Under the pieces are notes generated by a model. The model made no database searches. It had not been told where the DNA came from and saw only the letters and a program-made list of their open reading frames with translations. Of a stretch of 64,000 bases of DNA, positions 47,486-56,445 are shown one piece after another. Positions within the stretch are counted from its first letter, which is position 1; the number at the start of each line of letters is the position of its first letter. The position numbers were made by a program, and so were the translations under genes. This DNA comes from Thauera humireducens (GTDB taxonomy: Bacteria; Pseudomonadota; Gammaproteobacteria; Burkholderiales; Rhodocyclaceae). The stretch is taken from positions 2,356,001 to 2,420,000 of the forward strand of contig NZ_CP014646.1 in the NCBI RefSeq assembly GCF_001051995.2, read 5' to 3'.

Positions 47486-48735
47486 ACTTTGCTGGATTGC
47501 GGGGCCTCTGCCATGGTCGCGCCCGTACTTCGAGTCATCTCGGCAAAAGCCGCGCACAAGAGATCTACGCGGCCGTCCCAGGCATTCTGTTCTGCATGGT
47601 GTCGAATCGCGGCACGGTCCCAGGGTGCCGCCAGCGCGCGGTCCAATGCAGTTTCCAAAGCTTCTGCATCGCCAAACGGTACGACAAAGCCCAGGCTTTC
47701 GCGGTCGACGACTTCACGGTTGCCGCCCACGTCGGTCGTCACCACGGGCAGGCCGCAGGCCATGGCCTCGAGGAAGACATTGGCCCAACCCTCGTTCCGG
47801 GTCGAGAGGACGAACACGTCTGCCGCCGATAACGGCTGCTTGAGCGCATCCGGCGGGAGGCTGCCAAGAAAACGCACAGTGTCACCCAACCCGAGTTGCG
47901 CCACCTGCTGCTCTAGTTGCGGACGGTTGTTGCCTTCTGCGCTTGCGCCGCCCACGACCAGGTAGATCAGCCCGGGCCAGCGCTCGCGTAGTCGCGGCAA
48001 CAACTCGATGACACGATGAAATCCCTTGCGCTCAACCAAGCCCCCAACCGAAACGAGCACCGGTACATCCGATGGAAGGCCTAGCGCGGCGCGCGCGTCA
48101 GCGCGATCAAGGGGTACGAAACGTGTGGTGTCGACTCCGTTACCGACCACGGTAACTTTCTCCGCAGGCACTCCGATCGACACAGCCACCTGTTTGAGCG
48201 CACCGGCCACCGCGAAAACTCGATCTGCACCGAGAAGCGCCTTCAACAGCAGCGGACGCAACACCGGGTCAGCCGCATGACGCAACTCGGTGCCGCGCAA
48301 GGTGATCGTCACAGGCACGCCCAGCCAGCGCCCGAGCAGTACCGCTGCGTAACCATCTGGATAGCCGAAATGGGCGTCGATCAGGTCAAGCCGCCCCATG
48401 CGCTTGAGCGCACGAAGGCGAGGGTAGGCGCCAAAAGCCATGGCCAGGCCATCGAGGCGCTTGAGCGCACTGGGCACCGAGAAAAAGCGTGGATACCAGA
48501 CGTCGAAGCCTTGCTGCTGCTCATAGCCGGGGGCGCCGGGGCGGAAATGCGGCCGCCAGCGGCGCAGCAAGGCCTGAAGGGGAAACCACGGCGAAGGAGC
48601 AACGACACACAGCGGCAAGCGCCGGCCGACGCGGAACATTCGCTCACGCACGAACAAGCCTGCACCCGGCTGCACACTGCTGGGAAACAGGCTGCTGAGG
48701 ACCACGACTGCCGGGCGTTTGCTGGCTTCAGGCAT
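47482..48735 (-). CDS. Glycosyltransferase family 4
   Basis: 417 residues, GT-B fold. N-terminal VVVLSSLFPSSVQPGAGLFVRERM; C-terminal nucleotide-binding half with VGNGVDTTRFVPLDR, SVGGLVERKGFHRVIELLP and the STRNEGWANVFLEAMACGLPVVTTDVGGNREVV motif of GT4 enzymes. ATG 48735 overlaps the preceding gene by 8 bases. Typical XrtA-locus sugar transferase; donor unknown. Confidence 0.93.
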   Translation of the reverse strand: MPEASKRPAVVVLSSLFPSSVQPGAGLFVRERMFRVGRRLPLCVVAPSPWFPLQALLRRWRPHFRPGAPGYEQQQGFDVWYPRFFSVPSALKRLDGLAMAFGAYPRLRALKRMGRLDLIDAHFGYPDGYAAVLLGRWLGVPVTITLRGTELRHAADPVLRPLLLKALLGADRVFAVAGALKQVAVSIGVPAEKVTVVGNGVDTTRFVPLDRADARAALGLPSDVPVLVSVGGLVERKGFHRVIELLPRLRERWPGLIYLVVGGASAEGNNRPQLEQQVAQLGLGDTVRFLGSLPPDALKQPLSAADVFVLSTRNEGWANVFLEAMACGLPVVTTDVGGNREVVDRESLGFVVPFGDAEALETALDRALAAPWDRAAIRHHAEQNAWDGRVDLLCAAFAEMTRSTGATMAEAPQSSKV

Positions 48736-49942
48736 CGACGATGGAATCCTTGCCCGCCAACCGACTATAGACGCTGACATAGTTGGCCACACTGTTCTTC
48801 CAGTTGCGCACCTTCTCGACGAACTCGCGCCCGGCCGCCCGCATCGCCGGCCACTGCTCGCGATGATCGAGCATGTCGCCGACGGCGCCGGCGAGCGCAT
48901 CCGGATCGCCGGCACGGAACAGCTTGCCCGTTTCGCCATCGCGAATCAGTTCCTTGTGCCCGCCGACGTCGGAGGCGACGAAGAGCCGCCCCTGCGCCAT
49001 GGCCTCAAGCGGTTTGAGCGGCGTGACGAGCTCGGTCAGGCGCATCGAGTGGCGCGGGTAGGCCAGCAGGTCGATCTGGTCGTAGTAGCGGCTGACCTCG
49101 CTGTGTGGCACGCGCCCGGTGAAGACGATCTTGTCGGCAATGCCCAATTGCTGCGCCTGCGCCTTGAGGTTGACCTCCTGCGGACCACCGCCGACCAGCA
49201 GCAGGCGCAGGTCGGGACGCTTCTGCAGCAGCGCAGGGAATGCGTCGAGCAAGAGGTCTAGACCTTCGTAGGCATAGAAGGAGCCAACGAAGCCGATGGT
49301 AGTGCAGCCTTCCAGACCGAGTTGGCGGCGCAGCTCGACGTCCGGATCGCCGGACAGCTGGAAGCCCTCAATATCGACCGCATTGGGGATCACCGTGATC
49401 TTGGCGGACGGAATGCCACGTGCGACGATGTCCGCGCGCAGCCCTTCGCAGATGGTGAAAGCGTGATCGACCCGCTTGAGCGCCCAGGTTTCCATGGCGC
49501 GGGTGGCGCGGTAGCGTAGGCTGCCCTCGGCCGTGGTGCCGTGATCAACAGCGGCATCCTCCCAGAAGGCCCGGATCTCGTACACCACGGGAATCCCCAG
49601 GCGCTTGCCGACACGGATGGCGGGGATGGCATTGAGCACTGGCGAGTGCGCATGCAGGACGTCAGGCTTCAATTCGCGCGCCAGTTGCTCCAGCCGCGCT
49701 TCAGTAGCACGCATCAGGCGCAATTCGTTGATGCCGGCCGGCCCTGCTTCAGGCACCGGGCAGCGATAGAAACGCAGGCCGTCGACGTCCTCGACGTCAG
49801 CCGCCGTCTGGCCCTGCTTGGCCGATGTCAGGTGAACAGTTTCCCATCCCAGCGCCCGCTGCTCACGCAGGATGGCCGCAGTGCGGAAGGTGTAGCCGCT
49901 ATGCAGCGGAATGGAGTGGTCGAGGATGTGGAGGATTCGCAT
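48728..49942 (-). CDS. Glycosyltransferase family 4, exosortase A-associated (Daro_2409-like)
   Basis: 404 residues, GT-B fold: MRILHILDHSIPLHSGYTFRTAAILREQRALGWE, VIPNAVDIEGFQLSG, GFVGSFYAYEGLDLLLDAFP and LEAMAQGRLFVASDVGGHKELIRDGETG. The opening residues are characteristic of a glycosyltransferase family restricted to XrtA loci. It is the first gene after the inserted mazEF-like module, 35 bases downstream of it. Confidence 0.93.
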   Translation of the reverse strand: MRILHILDHSIPLHSGYTFRTAAILREQRALGWETVHLTSAKQGQTAADVEDVDGLRFYRCPVPEAGPAGINELRLMRATEARLEQLARELKPDVLHAHSPVLNAIPAIRVGKRLGIPVVYEIRAFWEDAAVDHGTTAEGSLRYRATRAMETWALKRVDHAFTICEGLRADIVARGIPSAKITVIPNAVDIEGFQLSGDPDVELRRQLGLEGCTTIGFVGSFYAYEGLDLLLDAFPALLQKRPDLRLLLVGGGPQEVNLKAQAQQLGIADKIVFTGRVPHSEVSRYYDQIDLLAYPRHSMRLTELVTPLKPLEAMAQGRLFVASDVGGHKELIRDGETGKLFRAGDPDALAGAVGDMLDHREQWPAMRAAGREFVEKVRNWKNSVANYVSVYSRLAGKDSIVDA

Positions 49943-49957
49943 GTGCCGAAATCAATG

Positions 49958-49968
49958 GGGTCAGACTC
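49958..49968. repeat. Short dispersed repeat GGGTCAGACTC, copy 2
   Basis: Second copy of the repeat at 26514-26524, here between the toxin gene and the glycosyltransferase. Both copies are preceded by a short AATC. Confidence 0.4.
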
Positions 49969-49977
49969 GACCTATTC

Positions 49978-50298
49978 TCAAGCCAGCCCTAGGAACAACA
50001 TCAAGGACCGATTGACAGCAATCTGTGCTTCATCAGACAACCGGCCCAGGCTGGGACCGATCTTCTCCTTGGTCACAGTCTGAATCTTGTCAACCATGAT
50101 CTGTGATCGCTGACGCAGGCCATTCTCTGGTGATGGCTCGATGGTGATGCGAAACAGCGGTGTGTCGCGTAAATCACTGGTCAGCGGCAGGAGCGTGACC
50201 GACGGGTGCTCGTCGAACAAGTCTGACTGAACGACCACGGCTGGACGGGGTTTGCCATAGTCGCCCTGCAAGGCGACGGTAATCAGATCGCCACGCAT
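49978..50298 (-). CDS. MazF/PemK-type toxin (endoribonuclease)
   Basis: 106 residues. MRGDLITVALQGDYGKPRPAVVVQSD is the classic MazF start, followed by VTLLPLTSDLRDTPLFRITIEPS and GLRQRSQIMVDKIQTVTKEKIG, the family's conserved core. MazF toxins cleave mRNA at short sequences. ATG 50298 shares its A with the antitoxin TGA stop, so translation is coupled; a GTG one codon earlier is the alternative. Confidence 0.93.
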   Translation of the reverse strand: MRGDLITVALQGDYGKPRPAVVVQSDLFDEHPSVTLLPLTSDLRDTPLFRITIEPSPENGLRQRSQIMVDKIQTVTKEKIGPSLGRLSDEAQIAVNRSLMLFLGLA

Positions 50299-50510
50299 CA
50301 CACCCAGCCGTCCGTGTCAGCGACCCGCTCGAGCCAGTCGAGCACTTCCTGCTCCTGCGGATCGCCCTTCAGCAAACTGGACTGCCTGCGGCACTCCTCG
50401 GCAAAACCCGGCTTGCGCGTGTCTGGCACCCAGATCTGGACCGGGCGCAAGCCTGCCTCCCGAAGACTTGTGCGGTAGCGCCCAACACGCTCAGAAACAC
50501 TGGCAGCCAT
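50298..50510 (-). CDS. MazE-like antitoxin (DUF3018 type)
   Basis: 70 residues: MAASVSERVGRYRTSLREAGLRPVQIWVPDTRKPGFAEECRRQ... with an N-terminal ribbon-helix-helix-like part and an acidic C-terminus (EQEVLDWLERVADTDGWV) expected to wrap the toxin. GGGAGGA lies just before the ATG. The pair is flanked by exopolysaccharide genes on the same strand, so it is an insertion within the operon. Confidence 0.9.
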   Translation of the reverse strand: MAASVSERVGRYRTSLREAGLRPVQIWVPDTRKPGFAEECRRQSSLLKGDPQEQEVLDWLERVADTDGWV

Positions 50511-50532
50511 CGAATCCTCCCAATTCCCGCAT

Positions 50533-50574
50533 CGTTACATGCTACGCAGCATAGACCGCACCACCGTTACATGC
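50533..50574. repeat. Direct repeat, candidate MazE operator
   Basis: CGTTACATGC occurs at 50533-50542 and 50565-50574, exactly 32 bases apart (about three helical turns). The copies flank the -10 box and overlap the -35 of the promoter below. Confidence 0.5.
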
Positions 50575-52494
50575 AACGCCAGAAGCAATCGAGTCTGCCC
50601 CCGTTGATCCGTTGTTCCGCACGAACGCCTCGAACATCAACAAGGTCCACAGCGGCGCGCTGTAGTCACGCGCGCCGGACTGATGGGCGTCGACCAGATG
50701 CTGCAGGTAATCACGGTTGAATATACCGGTCGCCGCCAACGTCTCGCCCAGCACTGCGTCACGCACGCGCTGCTTAAGCGGACCACGGAACCAGCGCGCC
50801 AGAGGCACCGAAAAACCCATCTTCGGCCGGTAGAGCACATCGTCGGGCAGGAAGGGCTCCATCGCCTTCTTGAACAGGTACTTGCCTTCGTTGCCCTGGA
50901 TCTTGAGGCCCGAGGGCAGCGTGGCGAGCCATTCGACCAGCTTGTGGTCCATCAGCGGTTCGCGCACTTCCAGCGAATGCGCCATGCTGGCGCGGTCGAC
51001 CTTGGTGTTGATGTCGCCGACCAGGTAGGTCTTGAGGTCGAGGTACTGGATCAGCGCCAGCGGATCGTCGGTGTCGGCATTCGCCGCATGACGACGGAAG
51101 ACGTCGAGCGCGTCGTAGCCGCCGAGCTTGTTGCGGAAGTCGGCACTGAACAGCTTGTGCCGCATGTCGCCACGCAAAATGGAAACGCTGTGGAAGTAGG
51201 CCTCGGTGGCGTCACGCGCCATGGCCTGGAAGGTGGTCTTGGCGCGGAAGACACGCGGCGCCCAGTCGGCCTTGGGATAGACGCGGCCCAGCAGTCCGAA
51301 CATAGGCTGCCGCAGCCCCAGCGGCAGGGCCGAGCGCATCTTCTCTTCCATCAGGTGCATGCGATAGCGGCGGTAGCCGCCGAAGCTCTCATCGCCGCCA
51401 TCGCCCGACAGCGAGACGGTGACGTGCTTGCGCGCGAGCTGACACACCCGGTAGGTGGGGATGGCGGAGCTGTCGGCGAAGGGCTCGTCGTAGAGCGCGG
51501 CCAGGGTGTCGATGAGGTCGAAGTCGTCGGACTTGACCGTCTCGACGAAGTGATTCGTGCGGTAGCGGTCCGCGACCCTCTGCGCGAACTCGGACTCGTT
51601 GAACTTGGGGTCGTCGAAGGCGATGGAGCAGGTGTTGACCGGTTCGTCCGACAACCCCGCCATGGTGGCGACGACCGCGCTGGAGTCTACCCCGCCCGAC
51701 AGAAAGGCGCCCAGCGGAACCTCGGAGATCATGCGCAGGCGCACGGACTCGCGCAGACGCTCGGTGAGCTCGGCGGTGGCCTCCGCAAGGGAGAGATTGT
51801 TGTCGAGCGTGAAGCGCACGTCCCAATACTGCCGGGGCTCGGGGATGGGCTGACCGCGGCGGATGCAGAGCGATTCGCCCGGCCCGAGCTTTCTGGCGCC
51901 GAGGAAGATGGTGCGTGGTTCGGCAACGTAGCCGAGCGCGAAGTACTCCTCCACCGCCTGCGGGTCAATGCGGCGATCGAGGTCCGGATGCTGCATCAGC
52001 ACCTTGAGCTCTGAACCGAAGGCGAGCGTGCCGTCCGGCAACAGCGCGTAGAACATGGGCTTGACCGCGAGACGGTCGCGCGCCATGAAGAAGGTGTCGC
52101 GGTTGCGGTCGTGCAGGGCGAAGGCGAACATGCCGCGGAAGCGCTGCACGCAATCCTCGCCCCAGGCTTCCCAGGCGTGGACGATGACCTCGGTGTCGCT
52201 GCGGGTGTGGAAGACGTGGCCCAAGGCCTCGAGCTCGGGGACGAGTTCCTGGAAGTTGTAGATCTCGCCGTTGAACACCACCGCCACCGAGCCGTCCTCG
52301 TTGAACAGTGGCTGCTGGCCGGTGGCGAGGTCGATGATGGACAGCCGCCGGTGCGCGAGCGCGACACCGGGCTCGAAGTGGTAGCCGCCTTCGTCCGGAC
52401 CGCGGTGGTGCTGGACGTCGTTCATGCGCTGCATCAGCGCGCGGTCGAAGTTGCGCTTGCCGCGGGTGTCGAAGAGGCCGGCGATGCCGCACAT
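50542..52494 (-). CDS. Asparagine synthase (glutamine-hydrolysing)-type amidotransferase, exosortase A-associated
   Basis: 650 residues. Unlike the two paralogues in this window it has an intact glutaminase domain: MCGIAGLF with Cys2, HHRGPDEGGYH, VFNGEIYNFQELV. The synthetase domain has AFLSGGVDSSAVVATM and SGDGGDESFGGYRRYRMHL. It should use glutamine to amidate a carboxylate, possibly a uronic acid of the exopolysaccharide. It follows the stp2-like glycosyltransferase after 15 bases. The last dozen residues (ASGVACNGGAVYAA) are encoded by the promoter and repeat of the inserted mazEF unit, so the native C-terminus was probably replaced. Confidence 0.95.
   Translation of the reverse strand: MCGIAGLFDTRGKRNFDRALMQRMNDVQHHRGPDEGGYHFEPGVALAHRRLSIIDLATGQQPLFNEDGSVAVVFNGEIYNFQELVPELEALGHVFHTRSDTEVIVHAWEAWGEDCVQRFRGMFAFALHDRNRDTFFMARDRLAVKPMFYALLPDGTLAFGSELKVLMQHPDLDRRIDPQAVEEYFALGYVAEPRTIFLGARKLGPGESLCIRRGQPIPEPRQYWDVRFTLDNNLSLAEATAELTERLRESVRLRMISEVPLGAFLSGGVDSSAVVATMAGLSDEPVNTCSIAFDDPKFNESEFAQRVADRYRTNHFVETVKSDDFDLIDTLAALYDEPFADSSAIPTYRVCQLARKHVTVSLSGDGGDESFGGYRRYRMHLMEEKMRSALPLGLRQPMFGLLGRVYPKADWAPRVFRAKTTFQAMARDATEAYFHSVSILRGDMRHKLFSADFRNKLGGYDALDVFRRHAANADTDDPLALIQYLDLKTYLVGDINTKVDRASMAHSLEVREPLMDHKLVEWLATLPSGLKIQGNEGKYLFKKAMEPFLPDDVLYRPKMGFSVPLARWFRGPLKQRVRDAVLGETLAATGIFNRDYLQHLVDAHQSGARDYSAPLWTLLMFEAFVRNNGSTGADSIASGVACNGGAVYAA
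50548..50576 (-). promoter_or_regulatory. Promoter of the mazEF-like pair
   Basis: On the minus strand TTGCAT (50571-50576), spacer 17, TATGCT (50548-50553). The promoter lies inside the last codons of the upstream amidotransferase gene. Confidence 0.55.
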
Positions 52495-52509
52495 AAGCGA
52501 GAGTCCTTG

Positions 52510-53685
52510 TTATCGGGCGCCCGTCGGGCGCAGCAGGGATTCGTAGAGTTGCGTGTAGCGCGTGACCATGTTGTCGATGCTGAAATTTTGCTCGACGCGC
52601 TGCCGTCCGCTGGCGCCGTGCCTTTGCCGCAATGCAGCATCAGAAGTGTAGCGCAGTAATGCCTGTGCCATGGCGTCGGGATTTTCTGCAGGCACGAGCG
52701 CCCCGGTTTCACCCTCAACGACGAGCTCGGCATTGCCGCCAACGTAGGTGGCGACCACCGGCAGGCCGCTGGCCATGGCCTCGAGGATGGTGTTGGAGAT
52801 ACCCTCGGCGCGCGAAGGCAATGCAAACACATCGATGGCGCGCATGACCTCGGGCACGTCGCTGCGCTCACCGGCGAGCCAAGTGATGTCGGCGATGCCA
52901 GCGGCACGGATTTCGGACGCGACCTCGGCGCGCTGCGGGCCGTCACCGGCGATGAGTAGCCGCAACGCCGACCCGTCCACGCCCTGCTTGCGCGCGATGG
53001 CGACTGCACGCACGAGGCTCACCTGGTCCTTGACCGTCTGCAACCGGCCGACAGTGCCAATGACGACCGCCGCCGGGTCGGCAAACGGACTGCCAGCAAT
53101 ACTCGCCCGCTGCACCGCAGGCCGGAAGCGCTGGGTGTCCACGCCATTGCAGATGCGCTCGACACGGCCGCGGGCGATCCCTACGCGATCAGTCAGATAA
53201 GACTCGATCTGGCCGGAAAGGGCCACGTAGCGATTGACGAAAGGGCTGTAGGCGCGGCGCAGCAGCTGGTACTTGCGCCGCGTACCGCCGGGGTCGGAGG
53301 TATCCCAGCCGTGTTCGCCATGGACACGCGCCCGCACGCCCGCAAACGCGGCCGGCACCGCAAACTCCAGCGCGGCAAGATTGCGTGTATGAACAATGGC
53401 CGGGCGCGTCTGGCGAAACAGCCGGTACAGGCGCGGATAGAGCTTGACGCCGTGGCCGGGGGGTTTGTGTAACGAGATGAACTCGACATCCGTTCGTCGT
53501 ACTCGCTGGCAAAAGCTCGGTGCGCACTGCGCAATCGCCACCACGGCGTGGCGAAACCGGTCGTACGCCATGTGGTTGATGAGATTGACGACGCCGTTCT
53601 CGAGCCCGCCCACGTCGAAGCTGTAGAGCACATGCATGACCAGCGGACGCTCGTCACCCTTGCCGACGGAACCCCGGACGATCAT
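52510..53685 (-). CDS. Sugar transferase, PEP-CTERM/EpsH1 system-associated (GT4, second type)
   Basis: 391 residues, GT-B fold. LVMHVLYSFDVGGLENGVVNLINHM is the hallmark opening, followed by NGVDTQRFRPA, GTVGRLQTVKDQVSLVRAV and PSRAEGISNTILEAMASGLPVVATYVGGNAELVVEGETG. It belongs to a glycosyltransferase group found beside exosortase A. The ATG overlaps the xrtA stop codon by 4 bases (ATGA), so the two are co-translated. Confidence 0.95.
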   Translation of the reverse strand: MIVRGSVGKGDERPLVMHVLYSFDVGGLENGVVNLINHMAYDRFRHAVVAIAQCAPSFCQRVRRTDVEFISLHKPPGHGVKLYPRLYRLFRQTRPAIVHTRNLAALEFAVPAAFAGVRARVHGEHGWDTSDPGGTRRKYQLLRRAYSPFVNRYVALSGQIESYLTDRVGIARGRVERICNGVDTQRFRPAVQRASIAGSPFADPAAVVIGTVGRLQTVKDQVSLVRAVAIARKQGVDGSALRLLIAGDGPQRAEVASEIRAAGIADITWLAGERSDVPEVMRAIDVFALPSRAEGISNTILEAMASGLPVVATYVGGNAELVVEGETGALVPAENPDAMAQALLRYTSDAALRQRHGASGRQRVEQNFSIDNMVTRYTQLYESLLRPTGAR

Positions 53686-55202
53686 CTCGGAATGCTCTGT
53701 GCCGGCGCCTCCACCGCTTGCTCGATCGCGGCGGCGTGGCTCGAAAGGAACGCCTGAAGGCGAGCGCGTGCGGCTTCTTCATCCAGCCCCTCGGGCGTAG
53801 CGAGCACGACGACCGCGGAGTCGTCGGCCATTCCGAGCAGCCGGTCGAGCACCAGCCGCAGCTTGGCTTCGACATCGCCTACCAGGCTGCGGCCGTTGAT
53901 GCGGTACCAATGCCAGGTGAGCACGCGCCCCTGTGGCGTGGAGATCAGACTCTCGCGCACCGACTGGCCTGCGAAGATAAGCGTGCGCGAGGTCCGCAAC
54001 AGGCTGACGTCCTTCATTGAGGGTGAGGCGGGGCCATTGCCCCAGGCCACCATTTCACTGTTCTCGCGCTGGCCGAAGTACCAGGCGGCATGGAGCAGCA
54101 CCGGCGCTGCGCTTTCATGAGTTGCATAGTTCCGCGAGATCTCGGCACGAGCGCCCGCATACACGGGGCGATAGTCGAAAGACGCGCCAGGAGAATCGAT
54201 CCAACCTTCGGCCGGCGCGGGCGCGGACAGCGCGACCGGAAACTCGGGAACCGGAGCATCGAGCAGCTTGAGCACGGGAGGGAACAGGGCCACGGTCACC
54301 AACACAGGCAGGACCGCGAGCCCGCGCATGACGCGCGCCTGATCACCCTGGGCCGCCTCGCCTTGCGGCACCACGGGAGCCGGCGCCTCCTGCCATCTGC
54401 CGCCGATCCAGAACATCAGGAAGATGACCACGCCGAAGAAGACCCAGCCATAGAGGAGGTGATCGACGCCAACCGCGATCTTGTTGTCGGAAAGATAGCC
54501 AAGCATGACGATAAAGTACGCCCGCAGCCAGTTGGCGAGGATGGGCACTGCAACGGCGACGAACATGAACAGCAGGCGGCGCTTGAAGCTGGTGTAGTGC
54601 AGATAGGCATAGAGCGCCCCCACGAAAAGCGAGGCAATGAGGTAACGCACCCCGCTGCAGGCTTCGACCACGGACCAGCGTCCGTTGGGCACGATGAAAT
54701 GCAGCCCTTCCTGGTACACGGGCACGCCGGACAGGCGCAACGCCCAAACGGTGAACTCGGCGGTGTAGTGCATGAGCGTGGGCAGCATGAACTCGCCGAT
54801 CGGCACGCCGAAGAAGAGGAACAACAGCGGAAACAGCAGCACCCGACTCAGCCGCCAGCCGAGCACACCGACGAAGGCAGAAACCAGCAACGCGAACAGC
54901 GCAAAGTGCTGTGCCGCTGCGACGCTGACCATACCGCCAAGCAGCCAGAGCGATCCGGCGGCGAGGATGGGTAGCGTCATCCAGGCAGTGGGCTGTGGTT
55001 GCAGGCTGCCGACACGATCCCGCGCGCGCCACACCAGCCAGCCGAAAGCAGGCAAGACTGCCAAGCCGTGCGCAAAGGTTTCGGAGTGCCACCAGATACC
55101 CGCGATACCCTGCGCCGTCTGCAAGTACCAGCCGAGCACCCACAGAAACGTGAGTGTGAGCGCGAGGGCGACAACGGAAAAGGCACGGTATGTATGGGTC
55201 AT
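53682..55202 (-). CDS. xrtA: Exosortase A with C-terminal EpsI domain
   Basis: 506 residues. The N-terminal 300 form an 8-helix exosortase: catalytic Cys182 in VEACSGVRYL, Arg227 in ANWLRAYF and His248 in VDHLLYGWVFF. The C-terminal 200 residues (with PGASFDYRPVYAGARAEISRNYATHE and AWYFGQRENSEMVAWGNGP) are the EpsI/DUF3485 domain. Exosortase A is a membrane cysteine transpeptidase proposed to cleave PEP-CTERM proteins before the C-terminal Arg cluster. No PEP-CTERM substrate is encoded in this window. The start ATG follows the upstream glycosyltransferase stop by 6 bases. Confidence 0.97.
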   Translation of the reverse strand: MTHTYRAFSVVALALTLTFLWVLGWYLQTAQGIAGIWWHSETFAHGLAVLPAFGWLVWRARDRVGSLQPQPTAWMTLPILAAGSLWLLGGMVSVAAAQHFALFALLVSAFVGVLGWRLSRVLLFPLLFLFFGVPIGEFMLPTLMHYTAEFTVWALRLSGVPVYQEGLHFIVPNGRWSVVEACSGVRYLIASLFVGALYAYLHYTSFKRRLLFMFVAVAVPILANWLRAYFIVMLGYLSDNKIAVGVDHLLYGWVFFGVVIFLMFWIGGRWQEAPAPVVPQGEAAQGDQARVMRGLAVLPVLVTVALFPPVLKLLDAPVPEFPVALSAPAPAEGWIDSPGASFDYRPVYAGARAEISRNYATHESAAPVLLHAAWYFGQRENSEMVAWGNGPASPSMKDVSLLRTSRTLIFAGQSVRESLISTPQGRVLTWHWYRINGRSLVGDVEAKLRLVLDRLLGMADDSAVVVLATPEGLDEEAARARLQAFLSSHAAAIEQAVEAPAQSIPR

Positions 55203-55208
55203 GGCGGA

Positions 55209-56441
55209 TCAGCGCGCTCGTGGGAGCGCATCCTTTGCGAGCACATCGAGCCGGGCAAGGTGGGCTTGCCAGCTGTAGTTTTCCACCACACAGCGCCGCG
55301 CGGCGGCGCCCATCGCGCAGCCGACGTCTGGATCTTGCAGAAGCCGGGTGACCATACGGACGGCCTCCTCGCCATTCTGTGCAATCTCGCAGTCTTCTCC
55401 CTTACGGGCGGAAAGCCCAACGGCGGCCTCTGCCGACACCACCACCGGCCGCGCCATCGCCATGGCTTCCAGCACCTTGTTCTGGATGCCGCGCGCGATG
55501 CGTAGCGGAGCGACGACGACATCGGCGTGGGCGATGTAGGGACGCACGTCCGGCACCGTACCGGTGACGGTGATGCCTTCGCCCGCCAGGGCCTGGACGG
55601 CGGGGGCGGGATTCATGCCGACAATCCAGAAGCGCGCCTCTGGCACGCTGCAGCGGATCTGCGGCAGCAGCTCGGTGGCGAACCAGGTGACGGCGTCGAT
55701 ATTGGGCCAGTAGTCCATGGCGCCGCTGAACACGATCACCGGGTCACCCGCCGGATAGGGCGATTCGCCGCCGTTGGCCGGCGAGAAGAAGTCCGCATCC
55801 ACGCCGTTCTGCATGACCTGCGTGCGCTCGCGCGCCTCGGGTGCCGAGCGGATGAACAGGGCCGCCTCGGCTTCGGTGACGAAGAGGCTCGCATCGCTGG
55901 CCATGGCCGCCCTGCGCTCGAAGGCCAGCAGGCGATCGCCTTCGCGGCGGTAGAGCCAGGACATCGGCCACGGCCGGTCGGCGGCGTACTGCGTCCACTT
56001 GGCCGAATCGACGTCGCAGAAATCGACGATGCGACGCTGCAGGCCTGGCACGTCGAGATACTGGGCCATCGGCCCCGAGAAGGCCACCGCCTGAGTGATG
56101 CCATGCTGCGCGACTGTGGTGCGCACCCATTGCGCGAGGCGCGCGCTGCGGTAGTACGGGAGGCTCAGCGCCTCGCCGGTCAGCAGGCCGCGCAGGCTCT
56201 TGATGCGGCCGAATCGCGGATCGAGTTCGACCGCGCAGACGTCCTCGCACCATTCGCCAAGCCGGGCGACATGCTGGCGGTCGTCGGGATGGTCGACGAA
56301 AGTGCCGAGGAAGACGCGCCGGGTGCGCGCCAGCTGGCGCAGGATGTTGAACGAGCGCACCTTGTCGCCCTTGTTGGGCGGGTACGGGATGCGGTGCACC
56401 AGATACAGGACCGGAGGAAGGGAAGCGCGCGGATCAGCCAA
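55209..56441 (-). CDS. Sugar transferase, PEP-CTERM/EpsH1 system-associated (GT4, first type)
   Basis: 410 residues with GT-B features. VLYLVHRIPYPPNKGDKVRSFNILRQLA is the characteristic opening; VDFCDVDSAKWTQYA, QNGVDADFFSPANGG, VIFSGAMDYWPNIDAVTWFATELLPQ and PLRIARGIQNKVLEAMAMARPVVVS follow. It neighbours exosortase A in most XrtA loci. It probably adds one sugar of the repeat unit. It begins 4 bases after the FemAB-like stop codon. Confidence 0.94.
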   Translation of the reverse strand: MADPRASLPPVLYLVHRIPYPPNKGDKVRSFNILRQLARTRRVFLGTFVDHPDDRQHVARLGEWCEDVCAVELDPRFGRIKSLRGLLTGEALSLPYYRSARLAQWVRTTVAQHGITQAVAFSGPMAQYLDVPGLQRRIVDFCDVDSAKWTQYAADRPWPMSWLYRREGDRLLAFERRAAMASDASLFVTEAEAALFIRSAPEARERTQVMQNGVDADFFSPANGGESPYPAGDPVIVFSGAMDYWPNIDAVTWFATELLPQIRCSVPEARFWIVGMNPAPAVQALAGEGITVTGTVPDVRPYIAHADVVVAPLRIARGIQNKVLEAMAMARPVVVSAEAAVGLSARKGEDCEIAQNGEEAVRMVTRLLQDPDVGCAMGAAARRCVVENYSWQAHLARLDVLAKDALPRAR

Positions 56442-56445
56442 AGCC

